Part shown: positions 49,496-61,049 of the stretch, piece after piece
How the letters are laid out: each line of letters starts with the position of its first letter
Position numbering within the stretch: position 1 is the first letter of the stretch
NCBI GenBank assembly: GCA_016081115.2
Contig: CM071935.1
Coordinates: 26,392,653 to 26,456,652, forward strand
Length of the DNA stretch: 64,000 bases
Reading direction: 5' to 3'
Source: Rehmannia glutinosa
Lineage: Eukaryota > Streptophyta > Magnoliopsida > Lamiales > Orobanchaceae
Made by a program: the position numbers and the translations under genes
Notes under the pieces: generated by a model
Seen by the model: the letters and a program-made list of their open reading frames with translations, nothing else
What the model was told of the DNA's origin: nothing
Databases searched by the model: none

Positions 49496-52400
49496 CAGAG
49501 GAAAACAAAACCATGACAGGCATGTTACCCGTATTTCATACACCTGCACTTGTATTATTCGATATTGGAGCTTCACATTCAATCATGTCTGAGAACTTTA
49601 GGAGAAAACTTGGACTAAACTATTGTGATAATAATGAAGCACTAGAAGTAAGTATTCCCTCAGGAGAAACTATTAAGACTAAGAAAACTGCGAGAGAAGT
49701 GGAACTTACTATTAGTGGTCAGCAAATGAAAGTTGATCAGTACGTGCTAGAAATGAGAGACTTCGATGTTATATTGGGTATAGATTGGATAAGTAAGAAC
49801 CGAGCCACCATTAAATGTTATGATAGAGAAATTGAATTTGAAGGATCAAATGGAAATCGATTTGTCTTTCATGGAGCAAAGACCAACACTAGAGTAAAGA
49901 TAGTGTCAGTAATAAAAGCTATCAGAATGCTTCGAAAGAGAGATTGCCAATGATTTTTGGTGAACATAAAGAGGAAAGAGATGATGGAAAGAAAGGCAAC
50001 GAATGAAGTAGTGGTTAAGGAATTTTTTGATGTATTCCCCGATGATTTACCAAGGATTCCCCCAGATCGTCAAGTTGAATTCACCATAGATTTAGTGCCA
50101 GGAGCGGCACCAGTGTCTAAGGCACCATACAGAATGGCGCCCAAGGAATTACAAGAACTAAAGATCCAAATCCAAGACTTGTTGGATAAGAAATTTATCC
50201 AACCTAGTGTTTCACCTTGGGGAGCGCCAGTGCTATTTGTGAAGAAGAAAGATGGATCTTTTAGAATGTGCATAGATTATCGAGACTTGAACTGGCTGAC
50301 TATCAAGAATAAATATCCTTTGCCTAGGATAGAAGATCTGTTCAATCAATTGAATGGAGCCAGTGTGTTCTCCATAATTGACTTGAGATCAGGATACCAC
50401 CAATTGAAGATCAATGATTTTGATATCCTTAAAACAGCGTTCAGAACAAGATACGGTCACTTTGAGTGTACCGTTATGCCTTTTGGATTATCGAATGCGC
50501 CAGCAGTGTTTATGGATTTGATGAATAGGGTGTTTCATCCTTATCTGGATAAGTTTCTTATTATCTTCATAGACGATATTTTGATATACTCGCAAGACAA
50601 GGAACAACTGAAGAACATCTCCGTATTGTGTTAGAAACGTTAGGAGAAACTTTATGCCAAATTCAGCAAGTGTGAATTTTGGCTAGACAGGGTTGTATTT
50701 TTAGGACACATTGTCACTGCCAATGGAATTGAAGTAGACCCATCCAAAGTAGAGGCAGTATTGAATTGGAAAGCACCGACTAACGTAGGAGAAGTGCGAA
50801 GTTTCTTATGGTTAGCTGGATATTATAGAAGATTTATCCAAAATTTCTCAAAAATCGCCAAGCCACTTACACACTTGACCAAGAAGAGTGAGAAATTTCA
50901 GTGGACCGACCAGTGTGAAAATAACTTTCAAGAGCTTAAGCAAATATTAGTAACAGCTCTTATTTTGACAATTCTAGATGGAACCGAAGGATATGTAATT
51001 TATACAGATGCGTCAAAACTAGGATTATGATGTGTGCTAATGCAAAATGGCAAGGTCATTGCATATGCATCAAAACAGTTAAAAACGCATGAACAAAACT
51101 ACCCCACTCATGACTTGGAACTTGCGGCAGTAGTTCATGCCTTAAAGATTTGGCGTCATCATTTTTATGGTAGGAAGTGTGAGATCTTCACGGATCACAA
51201 GAGCTTGAAGTACTTCTTCACTCAGAAGGAGTTGAATATGCGTTAGAGGAGGTGGTTAGAATTGGTGAAGGATTATGATTGTACCATTCAATATCACCCT
51301 GGAAAGGCAAATGTTATGGCAGATGCACTCAGTAGAAAGAACAGTGGGCAGATTGCAGCTTCGCTCACACAACAAGAATCAATATTAAGAGACTTTTCCA
51401 ATCTAAGGTTGGAAATTTTGAGACCACCTAATTAGGCAGATGCCGTGATTTCATCCTTGACAGTACAGCCTACCTTGAGGCAACGAATAAAGGATGCTTA
51501 GAAAATAGATATTTTTCTCAACAAGATGAAGCAACGGGTACTCGCAAGAAGCATTCAGGGATTTGCAATTGCGCCAGATGAAACGTTAGTCTATGATGGA
51601 AGATTATGCGTGCCAAATAATGAGGATTTGAGAAAGGAAAATCTTGATGAAACTCATAATACACCTTATATTGCTCATCCAGGAGGAACGAAGATGTGTA
51701 GAGACTTGAGAGAAATTTTCTGGTGGAGGAATATGAAGCGGACAATAGGAAAATTTGTGGAGAGATGTCTCATTTGCAAGAAAGTGAAGGCCGAACATCA
51801 GAGACCATCAGGATTATTGAAACCCCTGGATATTCCCGAATGGAAATGGGAACACATTACTATGGATTTCGTGACAGGACTACCAAGATCCATAAAGAAA
51901 AATGAGGCAATTTGGGTTATCGTGGATAGACTCACGAAGAGCGCACATTTTATACCGGTAAGGATGACTTTCACTATGGATTGTTTTGCTCAGCTTTACA
52001 TTGAGAAGATTGTTAGCCTTCATGAAGTGCCAGTATCCATAGTATCAGATCATGATCCTCGTTTCACATCAAAATTTTGGAAAAGTCTGCATGCAGCTTT
52101 GAAGTTGAAGCTTAAGTTTAGCACCGCATATCATCCGCAAACGGATGGTCAGTCAGAAAGAACAATTCAGACATTGGAAGACATGCTTAGAACAGTTATG
52201 TTGGATCTTGATTGAAGTTGGGAGACATATCTACCACTTGTGGAATTCGCTTACAACAACAGTTACCAGGCTACTATCAAGATGGCACCATATGAAGAAT
52301 TGTATGGAAGAAAGTGCAGATCACCAGCTTATTGGGATGAAGTTGGTGAACGTAGGATTTTTGGACCAGAGATTATTGAGAGAACAGCTGGAGTGATTGC

Positions 52401-52902
52401 TAAGATTCAAGACAGAATTAAGGCAGCATAAGACCGACAGAAAAGTTACGCTGATAGAAGAAGAAAGGACCTACAATTTGAAGTAAATGACAAGGTATTT
52501 CTTAAGGTTGCACCCTTGAAGGGAGTTGTTTGTTTTGGGAAGAAAGGGAAGTTGAGACCATGGTATATTGGACCATTTGAAATTTTGGATAAGATAGGAG
52601 ATGTCGCATACTGTTTGGCACTACCTACAGAACTTGCAACAGTACATGACGTGTTTCACATATCTATGCTTAGGAAGTACATTGCCGACCCAAGTCACAT
52701 CATTAACCATGAGGAACTTGATGCCAGTAATAACCCTGCTTATGAGGAGAGCCCTATTGCTATTTTAGGAAAGAAAGTACATAATTTGAGAAATCGAGAA
52801 GTACCTCTAGTACTAATACAGTGGAGCCGACATGGTAGGGAAGAGGCTACTTGGGAGAGAGAGGAAGAGATCCTATGTATCCAAACATTCCTAACTAAGT
52901 AA
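49496..52902 (+). pseudogene. Gypsy 2 pol: protease, RT, RNase H, integrase, chromodomain
   Basis: Protease centre LFDIGASHSI (near 49557) has Ile in place of the catalytic Ser/Thr. RT is open from 49957 to 50634 with WGAPVLFVKKKDGSFR, FSIIDLRSGYHQL and FIDDILIYS. A frame break at about 50630 follows. RNase H (50990-51330) has YTDASKLGL, FTDHKSLKY and ADALSRK with a TGA at about 51028 and a TAG at 51244. Integrase (51640-52440) shows the His and Cys zinc residues (HPGGTKMCRDL, CLIC), MDFVTGLP, SDHDPRF and the Glu region SERTIQTLEDMLR. The stops there sit at positions normally Gln, Arg or Trp, as expected from C-to-T change at methylated DNA. The chromodomain-like end (about 52740-52890) reads LRNREVPLVLIQW and EEATWERE, stop at 52902. 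Confidence 0.9.
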
Positions 52903-52930
52903 GTCGAATTTCGAGGACGAAATATTTTTT

Positions 52931-52943
52931 AAGTAGGGGAGGT
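52931..52943 (+). other. Gypsy 2 polypurine tract
   Basis: AAGTAGGGGAGGT lies directly before the 3' LTR start at 52944. One pyrimidine interrupts it. Confidence 0.8.
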
Positions 52944-54370
52944 TGTGACGACCTAACCATTTTTAATTACGTGAAACTTTTAAATTAATATTCAATAATA
53001 ATGTTGCATGAAATATCTAGTTTACATTTTAAATGTGCGATTTACTCGCTCTATGCATTTTATTTATTTTGAGTATCCGGGAACCGATTGCATCCCTAAC
53101 TACAATAATAGATATAAATGGACATCATGATGATATATTATAGATATTATCATGGAGTTTCAGAGTTAAATTTTAGGATCGAGATTTTTAGACCGATTTA
53201 GTGACTTTTCGGAGATTTTCACTAAAATGTTTATTTATATTTTTGGATTTAGAGACTAAAATTTCAACCTCACATTTTATTATTATTAGTGACCATCTAA
53301 TTTATGAAAAATGAGTTTTAATTAACTCTTGGGATTTTTAAAAATAACAATATCTTACTTAATGATTTTTCCAAATACTAATTTTTATTAATAGTTTTAA
53401 AAGAGGGCAAAATGGATTTTTCCACCCCAATCACTCTTGTATTTTTTTTATAAAATCCCCAAACCCTTACTTCTCTTTCACACTCCATACTTAGAACAAA
53501 AATCATCCATTGTTGAAGAAAGCTTCAAAGGTAATGTTTTCTTCATATTTTCTTTATTTCTTGTCATTTCTTTAAATCTTTTTAGGAGGATGATCCTATT
53601 CTATAATAAATCATAGAAATGAACTTTGATGATGAAAATATGTATATTAAAACCTCATTTTGTTAAGATTTAAATTTCAGCCCTTATGATTTTTTTATAT
53701 AAATAATTTTTGTTTCACTTTTTATTTATAAATTGTGTTATATCTAACTAGTAGGATCATGATTATATGTTTTAATGTTATTTTAGAAATAAAAAATATT
53801 CCCTTATGGACCAGGTTATGGACGTCCAAAAGAGAAAAAAATTAAGTTGATGATTTATATAATTTAAGCATGTTTAAGTGTAGTTTAGTGATTTAAGGTG
53901 ATAATGATTTTTGTTTTTGATTTAGAGCTTTATTTAATTTATGATGATTTAAGTATGATATTAATATTTTAAGTAGTTGTTGGAGAAAAATTAAAAGTAG
54001 TAGATGAACTTGAATATTTAGTGATTTTTGGTTTCTTTGATTTAACATTTTTGAAGATAAAAGCTTAAGGATTTGAGGATGGATTTTTATGAACATAATA
54101 AGTTTTAAAAGTGATTTTTGAGGTCAAAAAATGATTAAAATTTAGTGCTTAGAGTTAGATAATCGGAAATATCGAATCGAGGGCGAAAAACGGCGAAATA
54201 CACCCCGTCGGGGCCAATTGCCGACCACCGGAGGTGGCGGCGGCACCACCGGCTGAGGGTGGATGATTTTGGTAGTGGTGGAGGTGTAGTAGGGATGCCT
54301 TAGTGAGTAGGGTGAGTCGATAGGTTGGTAGGGTGGGTGGTTGATAGGTAGATATAGATATTTATGAAAA

Positions 54371-54575
54371 GGGATAAAGATTGTTAACACTCCAAACTAT
54401 TCACGTTTTTACACTTTGCAATCCGAACTTTGAAACGTTATAGTTTACAACCTCAACTTTATTAAATTTTGCACTTTGGGTAAAATTCCAAATTTACCCC
54501 TGGCTTTATGAAAGCTGATTTGCAGTTTACCCTCTAAACTTTAAAGTTGTTGCATTTTGCAACCTATATGAAAAA
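54371..54575 (+). repeat. Left inverted arm of the MULE-like element
   Basis: Internally repetitive: several copies of a unit like ACACTTTGCAAYCYGAACTTT alternate with CCCTCTAAACTTTAAAG-type strings. It pairs imperfectly with 61050-61256 on the opposite strand. Confidence 0.65.
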
Positions 54576-54626
54576 ATTTATTGCATTTTCTACATTTACT
54601 CCTCAAGGTCTTGCGATCCTTGAAAA

Positions 54627-54638
54627 TGGTATCAGATC
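54627..54638 (+). other. Candidate viral tRNA-Met primer site
   Basis: TGGTATCAGATC matches the tRNA-iMet complement used by caulimovirids at 11 of 12 positions. It lies about 75 bp before the capsid ORF and at the left edge of the viral part, which would place nucleotide 1 of the virus at the integration end. Confidence 0.5.
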
Positions 54639-54699
54639 TCGACCCAATACATCCATATGGGATGGAAGATCACATCTCGACCCAATACATCCATATAGG
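54636..54699 (+). repeat. Short direct repeat, 38-bp period
   Basis: ATCTCGACCCAATACATCCA occurs at 54636 and 54674. It sits immediately after the candidate primer site, and the second copy ends just before the first capsid ATG. Confidence 0.85.
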
Positions 54700-54702
54700 T
54701 TG

Positions 54703-55837
54703 ATGCTAAATATGAATATCCCAGATTTTAAAAATCAAGAAGTTCTCAATGATGAATGGGCATCAGCTATGAGGATTGCATCAGGTACCCTTGATCTTAC
54801 GAAAGATTCCTTCATTTTACTCCTTGAAATGAGTCTTGAGGGATCCGTAAGGATTGCATGGGATATGACCGAAGCAAGTATGAAAAGCTCGGTCACAGCA
54901 GGAAATCACTAAAAGGAATTGTCGATGATATGGCAAAATTATTCAAAATCCATTTTATCGGCACAAGTTACTTTGAGGGATTAGAAGAGGAAAAAAGAAA
55001 AAGATATAAAAAGCCCTCTACAGCCTCGAGTTGTATGATATTTGCCATATTGACGAATATATCAAGTTTTTCACCGAGTACTGGTGGAAATCCAAGATTG
55101 GAGACAAAGAAGCTTCACAGCTATTCTTTGCAAAGATTCCGAATTCCTGGAGAGAAATGCTTATCAGGGAATACAATGATGCAGCTGATTTGGATACAAT
55201 GGCTAGAAGAATGTCTTTTCTAAAAGCTAAGCTATCTGAATGGTGCTATCAGGCAGCACTGTACCGGAATTACAAGAGGTTAAGAGGAATTAACAAATTA
55301 GTTCCTCTATGTTGTATCAATGATGATATCCCAACAGTTGTGAGAGGTCAACTAGGCGGCACAAGAAGAAGAAGGAGAGAAGCCATCCATACCGCCGGGG
55401 AAGCAACAGCAAAAAAAGTAGGTCTTCATGGAGACCTACAAGGTTCTGATCAAAACAAAAAGCCCGAAGTTACAAATCAGGGCAAAGACCCGGCCTGGCG
55501 GAGTAGTAGAGCCTCATCATCAGGTTCAAATCAAGCAAGTACCAGCAGAACCACAGGGAGAAGAACTTTCAGGCGAGCTCATACCAGAGCTAATGAAAGT
55601 TTCAAAGATTGTAATTGTTGGACATGCGGAGCAAGAGGGCATATCTCAACGAATTTCCCAGAAAATCAGAAACGAGGAGTCAGACAGTTCGAAGCTACAC
55701 CAGAATTTGAAGAAGCTGTCTATTATCAAAATTTGATCCAGGTGTATCAATTTGAGGATCCACCCTCAGATGAAAGCATCTACGAAGAAGAGATCTATTC
55801 TGACGATGGAAGTGAATCTAGTTCAGAATTAGAGTGA
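54703..55837 (+). pseudogene. Integrated caulimovirid capsid protein, frameshifted
   Basis: This is the capsid (coat) region of a plant pararetrovirus. It occupies three frames (54703-54912, 54858-55223, 55031-55837), so at least two frameshifts are present. The last part carries a basic Arg/Lys-rich stretch and then a zinc-knuckle-like CWTCGARGH (about 55615-55641); the final Cys of the C-X2-C-X4-H-X4-C pattern is Phe, so RNA binding by this copy would be damaged. An acidic tail (EEEIYSDDGSESSSE) follows, as is usual for caulimovirid coat proteins. Identification rests on the knuckle, the acidic tail and its place before the movement protein. No open, functional capsid gene exists here. Confidence 0.72.
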
Positions 55838-55871
55838 AGCATAAATTCTTCCGCAGACGGTCAGGGAGGAT

Positions 55872-56717
55872 ATGTCGGGATTCCTCTCTCATACTACGGT
55901 TTCTCATAAAACTCTTATGAGAATTATGAAGGAAGATCTAAAGCTTCAAATTTATGATGGTTTTACAATTGGGGCGATGGAAAAGGCATTGGATAAGATT
56001 GGGTTTCATAATAGAAAGCACCAAATTATCCACAGAGTAACTACTGGAGAATTTGCTATCCCAATGGAATTCACTGGTAACCTGATCCAGATGTAGTTGG
56101 TCCCCTACAGAGAAATCCAGGAGATCAAAAGCACAGTCAAAAGAGAAGTTGCAAATACGCTCTCATGGATTCACATCGGAGCCATAAGAGTCATTATTAA
56201 AGCAACATTCAAAGAAGGAATAGATTCGCCACTCAATCTTTCTATCTTTGACAAGCGAATCTCAAACCTCAAGGATTCATGCCTTGGAGCAGTTACAGGA
56301 AATTTGTATGAAGGAAAATTGGCATTTAATGTCTATCCTAGAATTGCATACAATTTGGGAGATCAAGATTTCAACAGAGTTCTAACCCTTCATCAAGATT
56401 TCAAAAGAGTCGATTTGATGAAAGAATGAAACATGCCTTACTCGATCACATACAAGATTTCTTATGCTCTCTCGAATACACATCATTCAGAAGTATTCTT
56501 GAGAATGGAATTTATTGAAGTGCCAAGAACTTTTGAGGACTTTGCCAGGGTAGTTCTGCCAAAACTAATCGAGTCTCCAACAATAAAGGAGATCGACATG
56601 CAAATTCAAGATCAACCAGTCTTCAACAAAAGTCAAAGTCTTAGAGTTGAGCCAAGGAGGATGTCTTTTCAACAAGATAGAATGATAAGTAGCAGTCGTT
56701 GGGAAAAAAGAGACTGA
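55872..56717 (+). pseudogene. Integrated caulimovirid movement protein (30K type), two in-frame stops
   Basis: The frame from ATG 55872 runs to 56717 but contains TAG at 56094-56096 and TGA at 56427-56429. Recognisable parts are the WIHIGAIRVIIKATF block, LGAVTGNL, the YPRIAYNLG block (about 56335-56360) and the SYALSNTHHS block near 56460, all in the order of the 30K-superfamily movement proteins of caulimovirids, which modify plasmodesmata for cell-to-cell spread. It follows the capsid by 34 bp. Placement after the capsid, not before it, is unlike caulimo-, petu- or florendoviruses and like cavemo- or solendoviruses. Confidence 0.8.
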
Positions 56718-56869
56718 GTACAGTTCAGCATAGTCCAGATGTTTTTAAAACACAAGGGGAGCTGAAATGTCCAGAAGGATGGCGAGAAGTTGAAGTAATA
56801 TCATAAACCTTGGGAAAGATTACAAGATGGAATGGAGTTCACAGTGGCGGATAAAAGATACAGAATCAA
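56718..56869 (+). other. Gap between movement protein and protease
   Basis: 152 bp without an open frame. In related viruses the polymerase ORF would start hereabouts. Confidence 0.4.
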
Positions 56870-58231
56870 ATGACCACTAGCCCATTCTCCATATACATTT
56901 CTATCGGAATGTTATATGCTGAATACAAGGCTGAATATTTCGCCGCCTACATTGATTCAGGTGCCGAAATATGTACTGCAATGTCGGATGTTTTTCCCAA
57001 AAAAATTGGAGAAGATTTACCAGTTATGCTGAATACACTGATTTTCACAACATTATGTGATCATAAGATCATTGTCCAAAGACTGCTGGAGGCATTTTAC
57101 AGAAAAATGCCTATTAATTTTTGCAGCAAGCATGGTGATGAAACCAAATTTCGAAATCCAAAAATGGCGGATAAGATGAGATTTGGTGATGTATTATTAT
57201 CCTTTCGACAATATGGTTCAAAGCAAAAAGATATAAAATGATGGGATAATGACTTGTATTCATTCAGAATACAAGGAGAAGAACGAGTACCTCTAGAGGC
57301 TATTGCAGAATTGATGATGAGCCTAATGGAGAATCCACATAGTGATGTTACAATAGAAGAACAAATATCACTCGAGGATATAAAGAAGATGATCCAAAGG
57401 AATTATAATGAATATCCTTTGGCATGGTGGGATAAGAACGATCTTAAAGCATCCTTAAAGGTTAAACTAGGAAAGGAGTACGAGTTTGTGAGATTCAAAC
57501 CAATCATTATGAATCAGGAGGATCGTGAGGATATGCAGAAGATACTTAAGAAACATCTTGACCTTAAGTTGATTTCACCAGGAGTTTCTCCATATAGCAG
57601 TCCAGGATTCTTAGTCAGAAACTATGGAGAAATTAAAAGAGGAAAGCCAAGACTTGTTATTAATTACAAAGGGATTAATAACATTTTGGAGTTCGATGGA
57701 TACTATATCCCAAGCAGAGAACATCTGGTTAACTGTATCAAAGGTGCCAAGATATTCTCAAAGTTCGATTGCAAGTCGGGATTTTACCAGATTAAGATGG
57801 TGGAAGAGAGTAAGAAGTTCACAGCTTTCTCTACACCACAAGGACATTATATTTGGAACGTGATGCCGATGGGATTGGCTAATGCACCCCAGATATATCA
57901 AAGGAAGATGGATAATCTTTTGAAAGATTATTTCAGTTTCATGTTCGTGTATATCGATGACATTCTGATCGAATCAAAGAACATGAAGGAGCATCTCAAA
58001 CATTTGGAAATATTTTCAGATGTTTATCACAAGGAAGGTTTAGTGCTTTCAGAGAAGAAGGCAGTGATTGCAACAAGACAGATTGAATTTCTTGGAATTG
58101 AAATCGATGAATCTGGAATCATCCTACAAAGTTATATTGTAGAAAAGATAAAAGGATTTCCATATACACTAAAATCAAGAAGCAGCTTCAGAGTTTCCTT
58201 GGAGTTGTTAATTTTGGTGGAATGTTCATAA
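56870..58231 (+). pseudogene. Integrated caulimovirid aspartic protease and reverse transcriptase
   Basis: One frame covers protease and RT, broken by a TGA at 57239-57241. The protease has YIDSGAEICTA (about 56950), with an intact Asp-Ser-Gly. The RT has SPYSSPGFLVRN, FSKFDCKSGFYQI, GLANAPQIYQ and the catalytic FVYIDDILIES (about 57945-57975). The wording of the FDCKSGF block and YIDD box is of the caulimovirid, not the Ty3/gypsy, type. The RT frame is lost at about 58200, just before RNase H. Replication in such viruses copies pregenomic RNA into DNA in cytoplasmic inclusion bodies; this copy cannot encode an active enzyme. Confidence 0.87.
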
Positions 58232-58762
58232 ACAATCTAGTACATTACAGGAAGGTGTTTATCCCATTGCTCAAAAAAGATGTTGCATTCAAATGGGAAG
58301 ATGAACATAAAGAAGGAATAAAGCAGCTTAAAGAAGTTTGTAAAAAGCTTCCAAAACTTGCAATTCCACAAGATGAAGATGAATTGGTTCTATACACAGA
58401 TGCCAGTGACTGTTGGTGGGCATCTGTTCTTATAAAAGCTACACCAAAAGGCGAAGTGCCATGCAGATATTGCAGCGGTCTTTTTACAGACAATGAAGCG
58501 AATCGATGGCATATCAACGAGAAAGAATTATTTGCAGTCAGAAAGGCTTTCAAAAAATGGCCTCTATTTTTACTGGCTAAAAAGTTTACTTTAAAAATTG
58601 ATAATTCAAGTTTCACAGCTTTTCTGAAAAACAAAAATTGAATCAAAACCAGAAAAGGCTAGATTACTTAGATGGCAAGCTGAATGTTAATATTATGATT
58701 ATGATATTGTCATTATAAAATCTCATGAAAATGTTCTTGCAGATTTTTTCACACGAGATGGA
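58222..58762 (+). pseudogene. Integrated caulimovirid RNase H
   Basis: The frame 58222-58641 holds FKWEDEHKEGIKQLKE, LYTDASDCWWASVL and HINEKELFAVRKAF, the RNase H and connection parts following RT. After a stop it continues in another frame to the conserved end (ENVLADFFTRDG, 58727-58762), itself with a stop. It degrades the RNA strand during reverse transcription in intact viruses. Confidence 0.82.
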
Positions 58763-59033
58763 AGGACACGCTGCTAACGAGGTCCTTAAACGAGTACGAC
58801 ATCTCAGGGAAAACCTGGAAAGTCTAGAACGAGATTTTGGGACGTTATGTCTCAATGCAGAAGTTGCTAGACGACTTCAACAGGCTGACCATAAATCCAT
58901 TTCTAGTCAAATACGAGCATGCTAGTTTGCTCAAGGACAATTGTTCTTACCGCTGCAAGGGCCTCTTCTCTAGGCTGCATCTCCCACGATGCAAAAAGGG
59001 GCGAATAGAGAACGGGGCTCTAACCCAGAGGTT
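58763..59033 (+). other. Region between RNase H and transactivator-like ORF, with a short charged ORF
   Basis: The frame through 58770-58925 encodes a short charged helix-rich stretch (EVLKRVRHLRENLESLERDF) ending in TAG. It may be the tail of the polymerase polyprotein or the end of a separate small protein. I do not recognise it. Confidence 0.4.
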
Positions 59034-59989
59034 ATGGATTCAAGTACCATAATCACAAGTGTTGCAGGTGATGCATCCCCTGAGGGTGTACAAACTGTAA
59101 CGAATGTTGAAGCTCCGGTGTCACAACCCGAGTCTTGAAGTCAACCCAACACCTCTAGGGTAAAAGAGGGAGAGTTGAATCTTAGGCCACAGACAGGCAA
59201 ATCTAAGGTTCAAACTGACGAGATTAAGATTTCTCTAATGCAGGTTTATCAACAACAATGGGAAAAATTAATTACAAGAAGAGGTTTTAACCTAGAAAAA
59301 TCAATGGTTGATATCTCAGGCAAGTGTTTCAGAGTTTGGATGAAACCAGGAAGTCATACAAATTTAGTACAGGAATGGTATACTTTTAGAACTTTAGCTT
59401 CAATTTATACTGTATCACCCGGATTCCCAGAAATTTCAAAATTACCGAAATGGATTGGGAAAGCAGTTTACGAGACTTGGGCCAACAATCCACATTTGGC
59501 CAGAGGAGATATTTTGGAACTGTATTTTATCAGCGCAACTCCCGAACCAGCGAAGAGAGAATTTCATGAAGCTTTTCATTTCATCAAGCTAAGAAGACCG
59601 GATGGAAATGCTCAAAATACATCAAGGCAGATTCACCGGAAGAAGTACCAGTGTTTGTAGGAGCAATTTCTAAAGACGAAGCTTCTACAGGGCGAGCATG
59701 GGGACTTTGGGTTTGTCTAACCGAAATGGACAAAGTGAAATATCCATTCAAGTTTTCCCAGAATTCAGCAAATGGATCTTTTCTTTTGAATTCGATGATT
59801 GGATCAACAATAGGATTCGTAGAGGAACTTTTTGAGACAAAGAGAAGAATTCTCTGGGAGAACAAGATTTTGGCTAGCAAAAAAAACTTACCGGAAATTT
59901 GTAACATGGCGCATGTAGGCCGTTGGATCGATCGGATCTGTCAAGCATGCCCCGAACAGAAAGAACCGGAGTTTGGGAAAGGATTTTGA
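59034..59989 (+). pseudogene. Transactivator/inclusion-body-like (P6/TAV-like) viral ORF
   Basis: The ATG at 59034 opens a frame with a TGA at 59136-59138 that continues to about 59640, then shifts to the frame ending at 59989. Parts such as CFRVWMKPGSHTN, ISATPEPAKREFHEAFHF and WGLWVCLTEMDKV suit the central domain of the translational transactivator that lies after the polymerase in caulimo-, cavemo- and solendoviruses. That protein forms inclusion bodies and supports re-initiation on polycistronic RNA. The alternative is the poorly known second ORF of florendoviruses. Position supports the first reading; similarity is judged from memory of the family pattern. Confidence 0.6.
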
Positions 59990-60166
59990 CCCAAACCCGA
60001 CCGACAGGACCATGCAATTGGAAAAGACAAGGGCCCAGCTCACAAGACGCGTTATCCTCGGGGACCACGCAAACCAAATTTTTAAAAGATTCCCTGACAA
60101 ATATCACATGGGCTGAGTCACGCGGAAAGAAAAGAAAAACAGCTGGCGAGGCAATAATGCAGGATA
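59990..60166 (+). other. Viral intergenic region upstream of promoter
   Basis: Relatively GC-rich non-coding stretch containing GGGCTGAGTCACGCG (bZIP/AP-1-like core TGAGTCA, near 60112). No ORF is retained. Confidence 0.45.
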
Positions 60167-60243
60167 TGACATAAGTAGTGACATCATAAAAATCAACAAG
60201 ATTTGGAGTCCGCCTTTCAAGTCCGGATTCAAGTCTATAAAAG
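60167..60243 (+). promoter_or_regulatory. 35S-type viral promoter: as-1-like element plus TATA box
   Basis: Two TGAC motifs 12 bp apart (60167 and 60179, TGACAT...TGACATCA) match the layout of the as-1 element of the cauliflower mosaic virus 35S promoter. TATAAAAG follows at 60236-60243, about 50 bp downstream, the same distance as in 35S. The transcript would start near 60265. This is the pregenomic RNA promoter. Confidence 0.72.
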
Positions 60244-60295
60244 CCGAGAGTTGAAGGAAGCTGAGGACATCGAACACTTCCCTTAGTTTTCTTAT

Positions 60296-60455
60296 AATAA
60301 ATTCTGAGAGAAAATTTGTAATATTTTGAGTGTTTTAGTTTTTAAATTATTATGTATTTACGAGTGCAAGCCTCATCTATGAGAGTCTAAATCAGTATTC
60401 TCCTCCCAAAAGGAGATTACTAATGTAATAAATATTTCGATAAGTTCTTAATAAA
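60296..60455 (+). terminator. Viral polyadenylation signals
   Basis: AATAAA occurs at 60296-60301, 60427-60432 and 60450-60455. The second lies about 160 nt after the predicted start, like the bypassed 35S polyadenylation signal that gives terminally redundant RNA. Confidence 0.5.
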
Positions 60456-61049
60456 AAGAGGTTTTCTGCTTCAACATGTGTTCATGATGTACTATTAATT
60501 CATCCCGTTTAAGAATTACTTATACGCCTGGAGTAGGAAACGAACCAAGGCTGTGCTGAGCAGTTGTTGAAGGAGTCAGATAACTTGCAGATCATCTTTC
60601 CTGAGGGTGAGGTTGAACAGAGAGAGCCGTTTGTCAAACGATCCGGGGCGATGGTTTTCCGACTGGTGGTGTTGCGAGCCATCTCACCCGGTGCTGTTTC
60701 GGTCAAAGAAGGTATGAGTTTTAAGGGATTTATTAATTTTACAGAAGCATGTTGGGCATGATATGGTCGTAATGGACTATTTTCATTTTCAGTCGAAAGA
60801 CCCAATTTGTTTACGGATAAATACTTGAAATAAGATCTTGATAGGAGTATGTCTTGTTAAGTTTGTAGGCTGGAAACCTGACATGATCCATTTAAAACCT
60901 CTAAATAGAGACTGGATCTAAGTAGGTGTAACAATGCCACGAACAAAACAAGCTACAGAAAATAAGGGTTCTAATTTTCTCGAAAAATCCGAAAGACAAA
61001 TTGATTATGGAGTAAAAATTTATGTTTATTGAATAATGCAATAGAATTA
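60456..61049 (+). other. Viral leader and right viral edge
   Basis: Several short ORFs (for example 60564-60761 and one starting at 60934) and no conserved domain, as expected for a caulimovirid leader. The right end of viral sequence is not sharply visible; it lies before the right arm at about 61050. Confidence 0.45.

Noticed and set aside
57254..58231. RT region read as a third Ty3/gypsy element
   Set aside because: No LTRs or integrase; capsid and 30K movement protein precede it; RT wording (FDCKSGF, YIDD) is caulimovirid.
60564..60761. 65-residue ORF in the viral leader as a real viral gene
   Set aside because: Leaders of these viruses commonly hold short ORFs; no conserved motif, and the opposite strand is open too.
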